DNA from: Halichoerus grypus
Taxonomy: Eukaryota > Chordata > Mammalia > Carnivora > Phocidae
Assembly (NCBI RefSeq): GCF_964656455.1
Contig: NC_135719.1
Location: forward strand, 68,250,283-68,314,282
Reading direction: 5' to 3'
DNA: 64,000 nucleotides
Below, one piece after another: positions 52,356 to 63,937 of this stretch. Position numbers and translations under genes: made by a program. A model generated the notes under the pieces. It was not told the DNA's origin. It made no database searches and saw only the letters and a list, made by a program, of their open reading frames with translations. Numbering within the stretch: position 1 is the first letter of the stretch; each line of letters starts with the position of its first letter.

Positions 52356-52539
52356 TTTTAGAGAGAGATAGAGAGAATGAGCAGGTGTGGCGGGGAGGAG
52401 CAGAGGGAGAGAGAATCTCAAGCAGACTCCATGCTGAGTGTGGAGCCCGTAGTGGGGCTTGATCCCACGACCCTGAGATCCTGATCTGAGCCAAAACCAA
52501 GAGTCGAACGCTTAACCGACTGAGCCACCCAGGCACCCC
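52297..52539 (-). mobile_element. SINEC copy, antisense, with expanded tail
   Basis: A full copy whose AAATA tail has grown into a (TTTA)n microsatellite at 52316-52360; head CCACCCAGGCACCCC. Confidence 0.94.
52316..52360. repeat. (TTTA)n microsatellite, about 11 units
   Basis: A pure tetranucleotide run derived from the SINE tail; likely polymorphic. Confidence 0.95.
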
Positions 52540-53137
52540 ATCCCTCAGTTATTCTTATACTTTCTGTTTAGGCTGTCTCTTTTTCCTTGGATGCTTTGGT
52601 TCACCTTCATTCTCATTTAGTGATTTATTTACTTTACCCTTTTGATTTACTTTGTTTATAGAACAAGTTTCCATCTTGTTCCACAAAGGATTTAAGGAGT
52701 ATTACCAAACTCAAACACAGGTGCTTCTATGAAACTGACTTCCGCAGTTGCCAACTCTGTGCTTTAGTTTTCTTTTCGGTAAAATTATAGTAATTGTATC
52801 CCACCTTATTGTTATTTTGAGAATTAAGTGGGACAATCTCTTAAATATGCTTAGAACAATGTCTGGAATTCATTTACTTATTCATTCAGTCAGTAGTATT
52901 TATTGAGCACTTACTGTGTGCTAGCACACACAGTACACAAAGACCCCTGCTCTTGTGGAGCTTACATTCTAGTGGGGGAGAAAGATAATAAATAGTAAAG
53001 AGGTAAATGATATAGTATGTCGGAAAAAGATTAGTGCTGTGGCAAAAAAGAAGGTATGGTAAGGGTGACTCAGAATGCTGATGGGGGCTGTGGTGATGGG
53101 GAAGAATGGTGAAGGGATAGGAAAGGTTGCAGGTTTC

Positions 53138-53336
53138 TTTTCTTTTTTTTTTTAAGATTTTATTTATTTATTTGTCAGAGAGAGAGAGAGAGCACAAGCA
53201 GGGGGAGCAAGAGGCAGAGGGAGAAGCAGGCTCCCTGCCAAGCAAGGAGCCAGAAGTGGGACTAGATCCCAGGACCCTGGGATCACAACCCAAGCCAAAG
53301 GCAGATGCTCAACTGACTGAGCCCCCCAGGCATCCC
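53138..53336 (-). mobile_element. SINEC copy, antisense
   Basis: TTTTAAGATTTTATTTATTT to GAGCCCCCCAGGCATCCC; flanks share AGGTTGCAG. Confidence 0.93.
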
Positions 53337-53599
53337 GAGGTTGCAGTTTTAAATGGGCTAGGTCTTATTGAGAATATGAAACTTGAGCAGACTTGAAGAA
53401 AGTAAGGGAGATAGCCGCTTGGATATCTGGCAGAAGAGTCTTGTAGAAAGAGAGGATGGCTAATACAAAGTAGCAGTGTGCCTGGTACATCCAAGGAATA
53501 TCTGGAGCCCATGGTTGCTGGAGTGGAGGAGTAAGAGAAAGAAGAATAAGAGATGAGACCAGGGGGATAGTAGGGACCAAATCACATAGGGCCTTCCTT

Positions 53600-53805
53600 T
53601 AAGAAAAAAAAAAAAGATTTTATTTATTTATTTAATTATTCGAGAGAGAGAAGGGTAGGAAAAATGGGTGGAGGGGCAGAGGGAGAGGGAGAAGCAGACT
53701 CTCTACTGAGCAGGGAGCCCAACGTGGGGCTCCATCCCAGGACCCTGGGATCATGACCTGAACAGAAGGCAGACTCTTAACCAACTGAGCCACCCAGGCA
53801 CTCCC
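53600..53805 (-). mobile_element. SINEC copy A of a tandem pair, antisense
   Basis: Complete copy joined directly to a second antisense copy; the pair as a whole is flanked by ATAGGGCCTTCCTT. Its tail side has an A-run where T is expected. Confidence 0.92.
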
Positions 53806-54024
53806 CCTTTTTTAAGATTTATTTATTTTAGAGAGAGAGAGCACATGAGTGAGCATGGGGGTCGGGGAAGGAGGGGCAAAGGGAGAGGGAGAGAGAGAAT
53901 CTCAAGCAGACTCCCCACTGAGTGTGGAGCCTGAGACAGGGCTCGATCTCACAACCCTGAGATCATGACCTGAGCCGAAATCGAAAGTCAGACGCTTAAC
54001 TGACTGAGCTACGCAGGCACCCCC
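53806..54024 (-). mobile_element. SINEC copy B of a tandem pair, antisense
   Basis: Starts TTTTTTAAGATTTATTTATT and ends CTACGCAGGCACCCCC; the duplication ATAGGGCCTTCCTT follows at 54025-54038. Confidence 0.93.
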
Positions 54025-54589
54025 ATAGGGCCTTCCTTATAGGCATTGTTGGACTTTGGTTTTTTCTCTGAGTGAAACGGGGAACGTATGCAAGCTTTCA
54101 AACAGGAGTTATGTGGTTTGACTTAGATTTTTATAGGATCACTTTGGCTGCTGTGTTGAGAATAGACTGTAGATGTTGTAAGGGTTACGGTGGGAAGTCC
54201 CTCAGGGATCTTGCCGTAATCTGGGTGAGCAATGATGTAACTCAGACTAGAGTGATGTCAGTGGAGATGGTAAGAATCGGTGAGATTCTAGACACACAGT
54301 ATTTTGAAGGTAGAGCCAATGTGATTTCCTGTCTGATCAAATGAAGAATGAGAGAGAAATAGAATAATGACTCCAAAGATAAACCAAAAACTTGAAAAAA
54401 AGTTACTTATAGGAGGAGAGAAGAAGCAGACTGTGAGGCAGCCAGGGATAGGAGGTAGACTTTTAAAAATTTAATTTATTTTGTAGATTTGACTTTGAAA
54501 TATAAATGTTTTAGAGCAGTATGAACCAAAATTAACTCAAAATGACCAATCTGACAAATAACTTGATTCAGAGTATATTTTTTGAATCT

Positions 54590-55200
54590 ACACGTCAATA
54601 AAGAAAGATAACCCAATTATAAAGTGGGCAATTTGAGTGGATTGCCACAAGAGAAGATGCACAAATGGCCAATAAGTACAGGAAAAAGTGTTTATCCTTA
54701 GTCCTAGAGAAATACAAATTAAAACCACAGTGCACTATCACTTAACATCCACAAAATGGCAAAAGTTAAAAGACCTATAATACCAAATGTTAGCAAGATC
54801 GTGGAACAAATAGAACTCTTATACACTGTTAATAGTAGTATAAAATGTGGTAACCACTTTAGAAAACTATTTGTAAGTTTCTTATAAAATTAAACAAATA
54901 CCTATCCTATGACCTAGTAGTTCCACTCCTGGACATTTACCCAAGAGAAATGAAAACACATGTGTTCACAAAAAAACTTGTGATGGCTGTTCATAAGAAC
55001 TTTATTCATAATAGCCCCACACTGGAAAAAACCCAAATGTCCACTAGTAGGAGAATGGATAAACAAATTGTGGTATCTTCATGCAATATAAAGATTAAAA
55101 AAAACTATAAATGTACACACATAGATAAAAAATAAAAAACATCATTCTGAACAAAAGAAACAAAATACGAACGAATATTGTTAGTTGGTCTCCTGGGGAA
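54590..55200 (+). mobile_element. Old LINE-1 3' fragment, sense
   Basis: TATAAAGTGGGCAATTTGAG, AAACCACAGTGCACTATCAC and TAGTTCCACTCCTGGACATT are LINE-1 3' region motifs; strongly decayed. Confidence 0.75.
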
Positions 55201-55233
55201 CTAATGCCAAGACCTAATTAGATGTGCAAGAGA

Positions 55234-55431
55234 GGGGCGCCTCAGCTCCTCAGTGCCTCAGTCGGTTGGGCGTCTGCCTTCGGCTTAGGTCATGATCCCA
55301 GGGTCCTGGGATTGAGCCCCGTGTTGGGCTCCCTGCTCAACGGGGAGCCTGCTTCTCCCTCTGCCTGCAGCTCCCCCTGCTTGTGCTCTCTCTCTCTCTG
55401 ACAAATAAATAAATAAAATCTTTAAAAAAAA
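55234..55431 (+). mobile_element. SINEC copy, sense, with target-site duplication
   Basis: Head carries a small insertion (GGGGCGCCTCAGCTCCTCAG). Perfect AGATGTGCAAGAGA repeats at 55220-55233 and 55432-55445. Confidence 0.95.
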
Positions 55432-56217
55432 AGATGTGCAAGAGATTTATCTGGGGAGTATATTGGTTATCTTTCGATTCACAACAAATCAACCCAAAAC
55501 TTAGCAGCTTAAAATAGCAAATATTTATTATCTCACATAGTTTTTAAAGATCTGAAACCGAGGAGCAAATTAGTTGAGTGGTTTTGGCTTAGGATTTCTC
55601 ATGAGGTTGTGGTCAAGTTGTTGGTTGAGTTTATAGTAACCTGAAGGCATGACTGAGGCTGGATATCTGCTTCCAGTATGGCTCACTCACGTGGCTATTG
55701 GCAGGAAGCCTCAGTTCCTCACCACGTAGGCCTCTCCCTAGGTCTACATGGCAGCTGGCTTCTCTCAGAGCAAGTGAGCAAAGAGAGAAGAAGGAGGGAG
55801 CCGCAATGATGTTGGAAGTTAGACACCATTACTTCTCTCTTATTCTATTTATTAAAAGCAAGCCACTAAGTCTAGTCCACTCTCAAGAGGAGGGAAATAG
55901 GCTCTGCCTTTTGAAGGGAGTGTCAATGAATTTATGGATATATTTTAAACCACTACAGGGAGGGACCAGGAAAAGACAGAGAGAGCCTTCAGACCAAGGT
56001 ATAGGTCTGACATCTGTGGAAGGAGAGAAGGAAGGAATAAATCTTTGAATGGAAGAGTCTTGTCCTACAGCATGGTTCCAAGAAAGGTTTGGGCTGATGA
56101 AGAACCTTTAAGTCAGGGGGGTGGGCAAAATGGGTGAAAGGGTTAATTGAATAGCGATGGATGGTAACCAGACTTTTGTGGTGATCAATTTGTAGTGTAT
56201 ACAAATATTGAATTATT

Positions 56218-56333
56218 GGGGTGCCTGTCTGGCTCAGTGGGTAGAACATGTGACTCTTGATATAGGGGTTGGGAGTTCAAGTCCCAAGTTGGGTGTAGAG
56301 ATTACTTAAAAATAAAATCTTAAAAAAAAACCC
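56218..56333 (+). mobile_element. Old short tRNA-SINE, sense
   Basis: GGGGTGCCTGTCTGGCTCAG, then TAGAACATGTGACTCTTGAT and GTTCAAGTCCC box-B-like sequence; about 115 bases, flanked by CAAATATTGAATTATT repeats. An older, shorter SINEC type lacking the CT-rich body. Confidence 0.88.
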
Positions 56334-56541
56334 CAAATATTGAATTATTACGTTGTATACCTGAAACTAATATGTCATACACCAATTTTACCTTCAAAAA
56401 TGTGAGCAAATCTATTGGTTTAATGTACCCATTAACCTAAGACCTAATGTTAAATTAGGAATATTAAAATTGACCTGAAGAACAGGTCCTAGCAAGAAAA
56501 AAAATTCAATAAATTTTTTATCTCAAAAAATTGTCTTCAAT

Positions 56542-56736
56542 CGGGCGCCTGGGTGGCTCAGTTGGTTAAGCGACTGCCTTCGGCTCAGGTCATGATCCTG
56601 GAGTCCCGGGATCGAGTCCCACATCGGGCTCCCTGCTCAGCAGGGAGTCTGCTTCTCCCTCTGACCCTCCCCCTTCTCATGCTCTCTCTATCTCATTCTC
56701 TCTCTCAAATAAATAAATAAAATCTTAAAAAAAAGA
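56542..56736 (+). mobile_element. SINEC copy, sense
   Basis: GGGCGCCTGGGTGGCTCAG to AAATAAATAAATAAAATCTT; flanks share AATTGTCTTCAA. Confidence 0.94.
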
Positions 56737-56939
56737 ATTGTCTTCAAGTCAAAGGCACTTGTTGGAGGCATCTTGCACATCACAGCATTGGGCCTGCTTT
56801 TGTAGCCCTGCTGTGCTCTGTCATTGGCTGGGATCAGCCTGCAGAAAGTGTGGCTTTGGTGCAAATGTGGTTGTAGACCCAGAGTGGCAGCAGGTGGGGT
56901 CATTAGTTATTGATGTTCCCTGAAAGCAGATTTCAGTGG

Positions 56940-58095
56940 TGTGTTTTCATGGTTGCTACAAGTACATACTGCATGGATAAGTTTATGTGAAATTCCAGAA
57001 TGGGCAAAACTAATCTACAGTGATAGAAAGCAAGTAAGTGGTTGCTTGGGGCTGGGGAGGGTGTGAGAATTAATTGCAAAGAGGCACAAGGGAACTTTTT
57101 GGGGTGGTGAAAATGTTCTATATTTGATTGTAGTGGTGGCTACACACACAAACACACACACATGTTTGTTGAACTCATTAAAATGCTACACTTAAAATGG
57201 GCACATTTTATTGTACATAAATGATATATAAAGTTTACTAAAAAACACAATGAGATACTACTTTACCATGACAATACCAAATGTTAGGGAGATGTGGAAC
57301 ACCTGAATTTCTCACATGTTGTTAGTGGGAGTATAAAATTATACAACTTTTTAGAAAGTTTGGCAGTTTCTTACAAAGTTAAGCAAATACCTATCCTGTG
57401 ACCCAGATGTTCCACTCTTAGATATCAACACAAGAGAAATGAACACATATGTTCATGAAAGATCTATTTATGAATATTGACAGCAGCTTTATTTATAACA
57501 GTCTTAAAATAACCCAAATATCCATCAATAGGAGAACTGATAAGCAAAATGTGGAAAATATATACAATAGAATACTACTGAGCAGTAAAAAAGAATGAAC
57601 TACGGATGCATGCAATGACTTGGATGAATCTCAAAACTGTTATGTTGAGTGAAAGAAGCTGAATATAAAAGACTACATACTAGGACGCCTGGGTGGCTCA
57701 GTCAGTTAAGCATCTGCCTTCAGCTCAGGTCATGATCCCAGGGTCCTGGGATTGAGTTCCTCATGGGGTTCCCTGCTCAGCAGGGAGCCTCCTTCTCCCT
57801 CTGTTCCTTACACTGCTTGTGCTCTCTCTCTCAAATAAATAAAATCTTAAAAAAAAGACTACATACTAGATGATTCCATTTACATTAAAATTATTAAACA
57901 GGAAAAGCTAATCTATGATGGTAGAAATCAGAATATGGTTGCCATGAAAGTATGGTTGCCACTCTCTGAAGAAAATATTTTATATCTTGATTGATACATA
58001 GGTTTCACAGATGTGTGCATTTGTCAAAACTCATCACATTATACAAGTAAGAGCTGTAGATTTCATTGTATTTAATCTCAATAAAAAAATCAAAT
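56940..58095 (+). mobile_element. Old LINE-1 3' sequence, sense, one SINE inside
   Basis: GATAGAAAGCAAGTAAGTGG, GGGTGGTGAAAATGTTCTAT and AATAGAATACTACTGAGCAG are 3' LINE-1 motifs; the 3' end signature occurs twice, so two fragments lie in series. Confidence 0.7.
57684..57853 (+). mobile_element. SINEC copy, sense, with target-site duplication
   Basis: Complete copy between AAAAGACTACATACTAG repeats (57667-57683, 57854-57870). Confidence 0.95.
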
Positions 58096-58199
58096 AGTCA
58101 CTAAAAATAAAAAACAAAATGAAATAAATTAACCTCACTGTATTAAATTAGTAAAATTATTTCAAATGACTCTAAAATACAACAATTTAACTGTACTTT

Positions 58200-58600
58200 T
58201 TCCAAAAATTTTTGTTGTAAAATACACGTAAAATTTACCATTATAGCCAATTTTTTTCCATTATAGCCAATTTTAAGTGTATGGTTCAGTGATACTAAAT
58301 ACATTCATAATATTGTGCAACCATCACCACCATCCATCTCTATTCCTCTTTTTATCTTGTAAAACAGAAACTATACCTGTTAAGTAACAACTCCCTATTC
58401 CTCCTCCCCCCAGATCCTGGTAGCCACCATTCCACTTTCTGTCTCTATGCTTTTGACTACTCTAGATAATTATATAAAGTGTATAAGTACCTCATATATG
58501 TGGAATCATACAGTATTTGTCTTTTTGTGATTGGCTTATTTCCCTTAGCATAATGTCTTCAAGATTCATCCATGTTGTAGCTTAAGACTTAACTGTACAT
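58200..58600 (-). mobile_element. Old LINE-1 3' fragment, antisense
   Basis: Plus-strand ACCATCACCACCATCCATCT and ATAATGTCTTCAAGATTCAT are the reverse of a LINE-1 3' UTR. Confidence 0.65.
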
Positions 58601-59230
58601 TTTTAATGAGATGTACCCTAAGGAAAAAAAATAAACTGCAAAGAAATGTTAAAGTTTTTTCATTAGTTGTCTCAGTAATAATTTTCGTTATTTTTTTCTG
58701 AAATAAATTATATATATACAGAGAGAGAGACAGAGAGAGAGAACAGAATAAAGCAAATTATGTTAACGTTATCAGGAACCAAGATGTTGATCATAAGAGA
58801 GATACAAATATAAAATCAAGAAACTTGGGTAAAATCCCTGAAATCCTAAAATTTAATTGGAAAAAGCAAAACAATGACCAATCCAATGTTAGCAATAAGC
58901 TTCCCAACCATCCAAATTGTGGTCTCTAAATGTCATTTACTACTAAAATGAACAAAGGCTTCTTAAAGAAGCATCTGATTCCAGATCTGGAGCAGGAAAT
59001 GGACAAGATGAACCTGGAACATCTTATTACAACAGAAAACAAGAAATCTACTAAAGACCACTGGAATCATGTCAAAAGGACTCTGGAGCTAATCTGAAGG
59101 GATTTCCACAGTCCAAAGATGTGATGATATGCATTTCAAAATGAGCAATAACTTCAATGTCTTGAATATACTAAATGTGTTAAAATCCATGACTTCATAG
59201 TGAGACTAAAAACAAAAATCTCATTGGTCA

Positions 59231-59421
59231 GGGGCACCTGGGTGGCTCAGTCAGTTAAGCATCTGCCTATGGCTCAGGTCATGATCCCGGGGTGGAGCCC
59301 CACGTTGGGCTCCTTGCTCAGCAGGGAGCCTGCTTCTCCCTCTCCTTCTGCCATTCCTCTGGCTTGTGCTCTCTGGCTTGCTCTATCTCGCTGTGAAATA
59401 AATAAAATCTTAAAAAAAAAA
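59231..59421 (+). mobile_element. SINEC copy, sense, with target-site duplication
   Basis: Complete copy; flanks repeat a long AATCTCATTGGTCA-containing stretch (left 59204-59230, right from 59422). Confidence 0.95.
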
Positions 59422-60118
59422 AGACTAAAAAAAAATCTCATTGGTCATCTTTGGAGTATGCTAAGGACTCTCATCATTTGGAGAACTATTCTCTATTACG
59501 TAGAGAACCTCAAGTCATTAATTTGAAAACTAGCAAATCAAAAGAAAGAATCAAGCATTTATTCTGTCTTTCCTTAGGTAATCAAATATTTGATGAAGGA
59601 AAGGTTCTTATTTATAAAAGAATTCCAGCTAATAAATGAAGACAGTATGTTATAATTAGAGTATCACTATTTTGCAGCTCTTAGTGAAATAATGCACCTA
59701 GGTAATGATTACCAATGACTGCTAAACTATCAAGTAAAAAGATAGTAACATTTGAGCCTGTTTATCAATTGTAACAAAGCAAAAATACATTCGACCAGGT
59801 GTTATATGTCTCCTGATAAGATGCAACAGGAAGAAACTAATGATGTACTATATGTTGGCTAATCGAATTTAAATTAAAAAAAGATGCAATAGGAAGTAAG
59901 TGATAGCACTCACGAAGTATTCTTGCCAAAAAAGAAAAAATGGAGCATAAATCGTAACAACTCTATATCTAACTGTCCATTTATAGGAAATAAGAGATAA
60001 AGAAATATGACAGATGACACCATGGGGATGCAATAAAAAAAATCCACAGTGCTGGAAATTTTACAGAACAAATGATGAAACAAATGTTTCATCAACAAAT
60101 ATATAAATTTCAGGAAAT

Positions 60119-60312
60119 GGGGCACCTGGGTGGCTCAGTCGTTAAGCGTCTGCCTTTGGCTCAGGTCATGATCCCAGGACCCTGGGATCGAGCCCCGCAT
60201 TGGGCTCCTTGCTCACGGGAGCCTGCTTCTCCCTCTGTCTGCTGCTCCCCTTGCTTGTGTGCGCTCTCTCTCTTTCTCTCTGACAAATAAATAAAATCTT
60301 AAAAAAAAAAAG
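60119..60312 (+). mobile_element. SINEC copy, sense
   Basis: GGGGCACCTGGGTGGCTCAG head to ACAAATAAATAAAATCTTAA tail, located at the start of a LINE-1 3' fragment. Confidence 0.94.
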
Positions 60313-60529
60313 AACTTATAAACTCAACACCAAAAAAACCAAATAATCCAATTTAAAAAATGGGGAGAAGTCATGAACAGACATTTCTCCAAAAAAGACA
60401 TATAGATGGCCAACAGACACATGAAAAGATGTTCAACATCACTCATCAACAGGAAAATGCAAATCAAAACCACAATGAGATATCACCTCACACCTGTCAG
60501 AATGACTAAAATAAAAAACACAAGAAACA

Positions 60530-60720
60530 GGGGCTCCTGGGTGGCTCAGATGGTTAAGTGTCTGCCTTCGGCTCAGGTCATGATCCCAGGATCCTGGGAT
60601 CGAGTCCTGCATCAGGCTCCCTGCTAGGTGGGGAGCCTGCTTCTCCCTCTGCCTCTGCCTCTCTCTCTCTCTCTCTCTCTGACTCTCATGAATAAATAAA
60701 TAAAACATAAAAAAAAAAAA
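60530..60720 (+). mobile_element. SINEC copy, sense
   Basis: GGGGCTCCTGGGTGGCTCAG to AATAAATAAATAAAACATAA; flanks AAAACACAAGAAACA / AAACCACAAGAAACA. Confidence 0.94.
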
Positions 60721-61303
60721 AAACCACAAGAAACAAGTGTTGATGAGGATGTGGAGAAAAAGGAACCCTCATGCCCGGTTGGTGGGAATACAAACTGGTA
60801 CAGCCACTGTGGAAAACAGTATGGAGGTTTCTCAAAAAACTAAAAATAGAACTATCATATGATCCAGTAATTCCACTGCTGGGTATTTACCTAAAGAATA
60901 CGAAACACTAACTTGAAAAGATATATGCACCCCTATGTTTAATGCAGCATTATTTACAATAGCCAAATCATAGAAGCAGCCCAAGTGTCCATCGATAGAT
61001 GAATGGATAAAGAAGTATATATATACAATGGACTATTATCTGGCCATAAGAAAGAATGAAATCTTGCTGTTTGCAACAATATAGATGGAGCTAGAGAATA
61101 TAATGCTAAGCTAAATAAGTCAGTTGGAGAAAGACAAATACCATATGATTTCACTCATATGTGGAATTTAAGAAATAAAAGAATAGGAAAAAAGAGACAA
61201 ACCACAAAAACCGACTCATAACTATAGAGAACAAACAGTTATCAGAGAGGAGGTGGGAGGGGAGATGGAAATAGGTGAAGGCGATTAAGAGTACACATCT
61301 TGA

Positions 61304-61500
61304 GGGGCACCTGGGTGGCTCAGTCGTTAAGCGTCTGCCTTTGGCTCAGGTCATGATCCCGGGGTCCTGGGATTGAGCCCTGCATCGGGCTCCCTACTCG
61401 GCAGGAAGCCTGCTTCTCCCTCTCCCACTCCCCCCGCTTGTGTTCCCTCTCTCACTGTGTCTCTCTCTGTCAAATAAATAAAAAAATCTTAAAAAAAAAA
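61304..61500 (+). mobile_element. SINEC copy, sense, with target-site duplication
   Basis: Complete copy of the CAGTCGTTAAGCG type; flanks repeat AGTACACATCTTGA. Confidence 0.95.
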
Positions 61501-61616
61501 GTACACATCTTGATGAGCACTGAGTAACATACAGAATTGTTGAATCACTATATCGTACACCTGAAACGAATTTAACACTGGATGTTAACTATACTGGAAT
61601 TAAAAGAATAATTAAA

Positions 61617-61832
61617 GGGGTGCCTGGGTGGCTCCGTCGATTAAGCATCCGACTCTTGGTTTCAGCTCAGGTCATGATCTCAGGGATGTGAGATGGAGCC
61701 CTGTGCTGGGCTCTACCCTCAGTGCGGTCTGCATGAGATTCTTTCCTCCTCCCTCTCCCGCCCCCTCTGACCCTCCTCCTCCACCCCTCAAATAAATAAA
61801 ATATTTAAAAATAATAATAATTTTTAAAAAGT
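61617..61832 (+). mobile_element. SINEC copy, sense, older subtype
   Basis: GGGGTGCCTGGGTGGCTCCG head with CCGACTCTTGGTTTCAGCTC body and CAAATAAATAAAATATTT tail, just past the LINE-1 3' end. Confidence 0.92.
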
Positions 61833-62311
61833 ACAGAGGGGAGATGGGTGAAGTAACCTAGAATGGAATGAAGGGCGATATGGCATAGTGATATGGGGAG
61901 TAGGATACAAAATCGGCACCATGTATATGATTTTATATATACACACCCTTACCTCAGAGGAGGAGTAAACATTTCATGGTTCAGCCACTCATGGGTGAAT
62001 AGGAATCAGCATGGTGTCCTTGGCCACTGAAGTGTTTTATTTTCTTCTTATATTTCTCAGCTCCAGAACATTCTCCCCATTGGGACTTAAGAGTTCAGGA
62101 ATAGCTATTTTTTTTCATTTTTGTTTTAATCTGCAAGATGACTTTTCTCATCTTCTACCATCCTGGTTCTCATTCCTGGAAGTTTCCAAAGGCTCTAAGA
62201 ATATTCCTTTTCTTGCTCTCATCCTATTCCTATGTTGGATGCAGGTAAACTTTTCTTGTAGTTTTGGTTAGTACCACCCCTGCTCAGCTCCAATCTTGGA
62301 TAATTTGGTAC

Positions 62312-62786
62312 TGTTGCAGGATTGCAGGTTCTTGTCTCACGGAGTCGAAGACTGAATCTCGCAGACAGAAAAGGGTGAAGTGAAGTGAAGTTTATTAAGT
62401 GAAGGTGAGAGCAGAAAGGAAAGAAAAAACTCTCTAGAGTGTGAGGGGTCCCGAGTGGGTTGCCACTGAGGGTTTTTAGGACCGGTCTTTTATTGAAAAT
62501 CTGACCAGAAAGCTTGTGGCCTTGAGATTCTTGTGCTGTCTTAGTTTGAGCAGGGACTATTGATCCCCTTACTGACTTACTCCTTTGAGGTCTGGTCATT
62601 TTCTGTGATTACATTGTAGCCGCCGAAGAAAAATACGCCCTAACATCCGGGGCCAGGTGGTCTGGTCTATTCCCTTCTCTGTCTTAGCACTTCTGCCTGC
62701 CAGGAATAGTTTCTGAGCCTAGTCAGGGGTTATCTCTCTCTCTCCCTATCTCTCCCTGCCTATACCTTAACCCTTTCCTAACTTCA
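62312..62786 (-). mobile_element. Solitary ERV LTR (475 bp), gammaretrovirus-like
   Basis: On the minus strand the element starts TGAAGTTAGG and ends CCTGCAACA, the TG...CA ends of an LTR, between GTAC direct repeats (62308-62311 and 62787-62790). A 4-base duplication is usual for ERV class I. Minus-strand AATAAAAGACC near 62490 could be the TATA region, and AATAAA at 62396-62391 lies about 95 bases further on. No internal viral sequence remains, so it arose by LTR-LTR recombination. Confidence 0.75.
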
Positions 62787-62800
62787 GTACCACTCAATTT

Positions 62801-62848
62801 TCTTCTTTCTTCCTTCCTTCCTTCCTTTCTTTCTTTCTTTTTCTCTTT
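62801..62848. repeat. (TTCC)n/(TTTC)n simple repeat
   Basis: Pyrimidine-only run of TTCC then TTTC units next to the LTR; probably length-variable. Confidence 0.9.
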
Positions 62849-63449
62849 CACATCAAGATCAGGAAAATAACATTGATTCAATACTATTATATGATCTACA
62901 GACCTTATTCAGCTTTCATCCATGCTTCCATTAGAGTTCTTTATGGCAGAAGGAAAAACAAGTTCTTGTCCAGGGTTCGGTTCTGGATTACAAATTGCAT
63001 TTGATGGTTTTGAGTCTTATCTCATTAATCTGCTCAAATCTGAATCAGTTCCTCAATCTTTTTTTGTCATTCTTGATCTTGGCACATCTCTCTCTCTCTC
63101 TCTGTTTCCTATGTCTCTCTTTGAAGACTATGGGCTGGTTATTTGTATAGCATCTATCAATTTAGGCTTATCTGATATCTCCTCAGGGTCAGATTCAGGT
63201 ATTGAATTTTTGGCAGGAATACAATTAAAGTGACATTATGTCCTTCTCAGTGCATCATATCAAGTGACCCATAATGGTATTTTACCCCATTACTGGTTAT
63301 GTTAACTGGAATCACTTGGTTAGGTTGGTGAATGCCAAATTTTTTTCACTGCAAACATACTACTTTCTGTTTGTAATAATTCAATACATTTTAGGGAGAT
63401 ACTTTGAGACTATGTAAATACCCTCTTTTCCACCACATTGCTAGTTTTA

Positions 63450-63608
63450 TTTTTCAGATTTTATTTATTTATTTGAGAGAGAGAGAGAGCATGAGAGGGG
63501 AGATGTCAGAGGGAGAAGCAGACTCACCGCTGAGCAGGAAGCCCAGGATCCTGGGGTCATGACCTGAGCCGAAGGCAGTTGCTTAACCAACTGAGCCACC
63601 CAGGTACC
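63450..63608 (-). mobile_element. SINEC copy, antisense
   Basis: CAGATTTTATTTATTTATTT to GAGCCACCCAGGTACC; flanks repeat CCACATTGCTAGTTTTA. Confidence 0.94.
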
Positions 63609-63937
63609 CCACATTGCTAGTTTTAGCATGAATGACATTTATTTATTTTAAGTCATCTTTATTGTGAAATATAACACACATAAAAATGAATAAAATGTAA
63701 ATATACAAAGGTATGAATTATAAATTGTATACCTGTTATTGCCCCTGGTAATAAAAATAGGACATTTCCAAGCACCTCACTTGCCTCTTAAAGAGTTAAA
63801 ACCCCGTTACCCTTTCTAAAATTAACCCCTAGTCCTGACTTTTATTGCAATCATATAGTTTCTTTGTTATTATTATTTTTTATGATCTAGGTGTACATCT
63901 TTAAATACTGAAATTTAGTGTTGTCTCATTAAAAAAC

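Larger units (their letters stand above)
52865..54340 (+). mobile_element. Ancient mammalian interspersed repeat, family uncertain, split by three SINEs
   Basis: Motifs such as TATTTATTGAGCACTTACTG, GTGGAGCTTACATTCTAGTG and GATCACTTTGGCTGCTGTGT recur widely in mammalian genomes. I do not name the family. SINE insertions at 53138, 53604 and 53806 interrupt it. Confidence 0.55.
60313..61616 (+). mobile_element. LINE-1 3' end, sense, two SINEs inside
   Basis: GAACAGACATTTCTCCAAAA, AATCAAAACCACAATGAGAT, GGTATTTACCTAAAGAATAC and the terminal TCGTACACCTGAAACGAATT are a LINE-1 ORF2 end and 3' UTR. No intact frame. Confidence 0.88.

Noticed and set aside
52316..52360. Tandem array considered as a possible CRISPR-like or satellite structure
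   Set aside because: It is a tetranucleotide microsatellite with no spacers, in a vertebrate genome.
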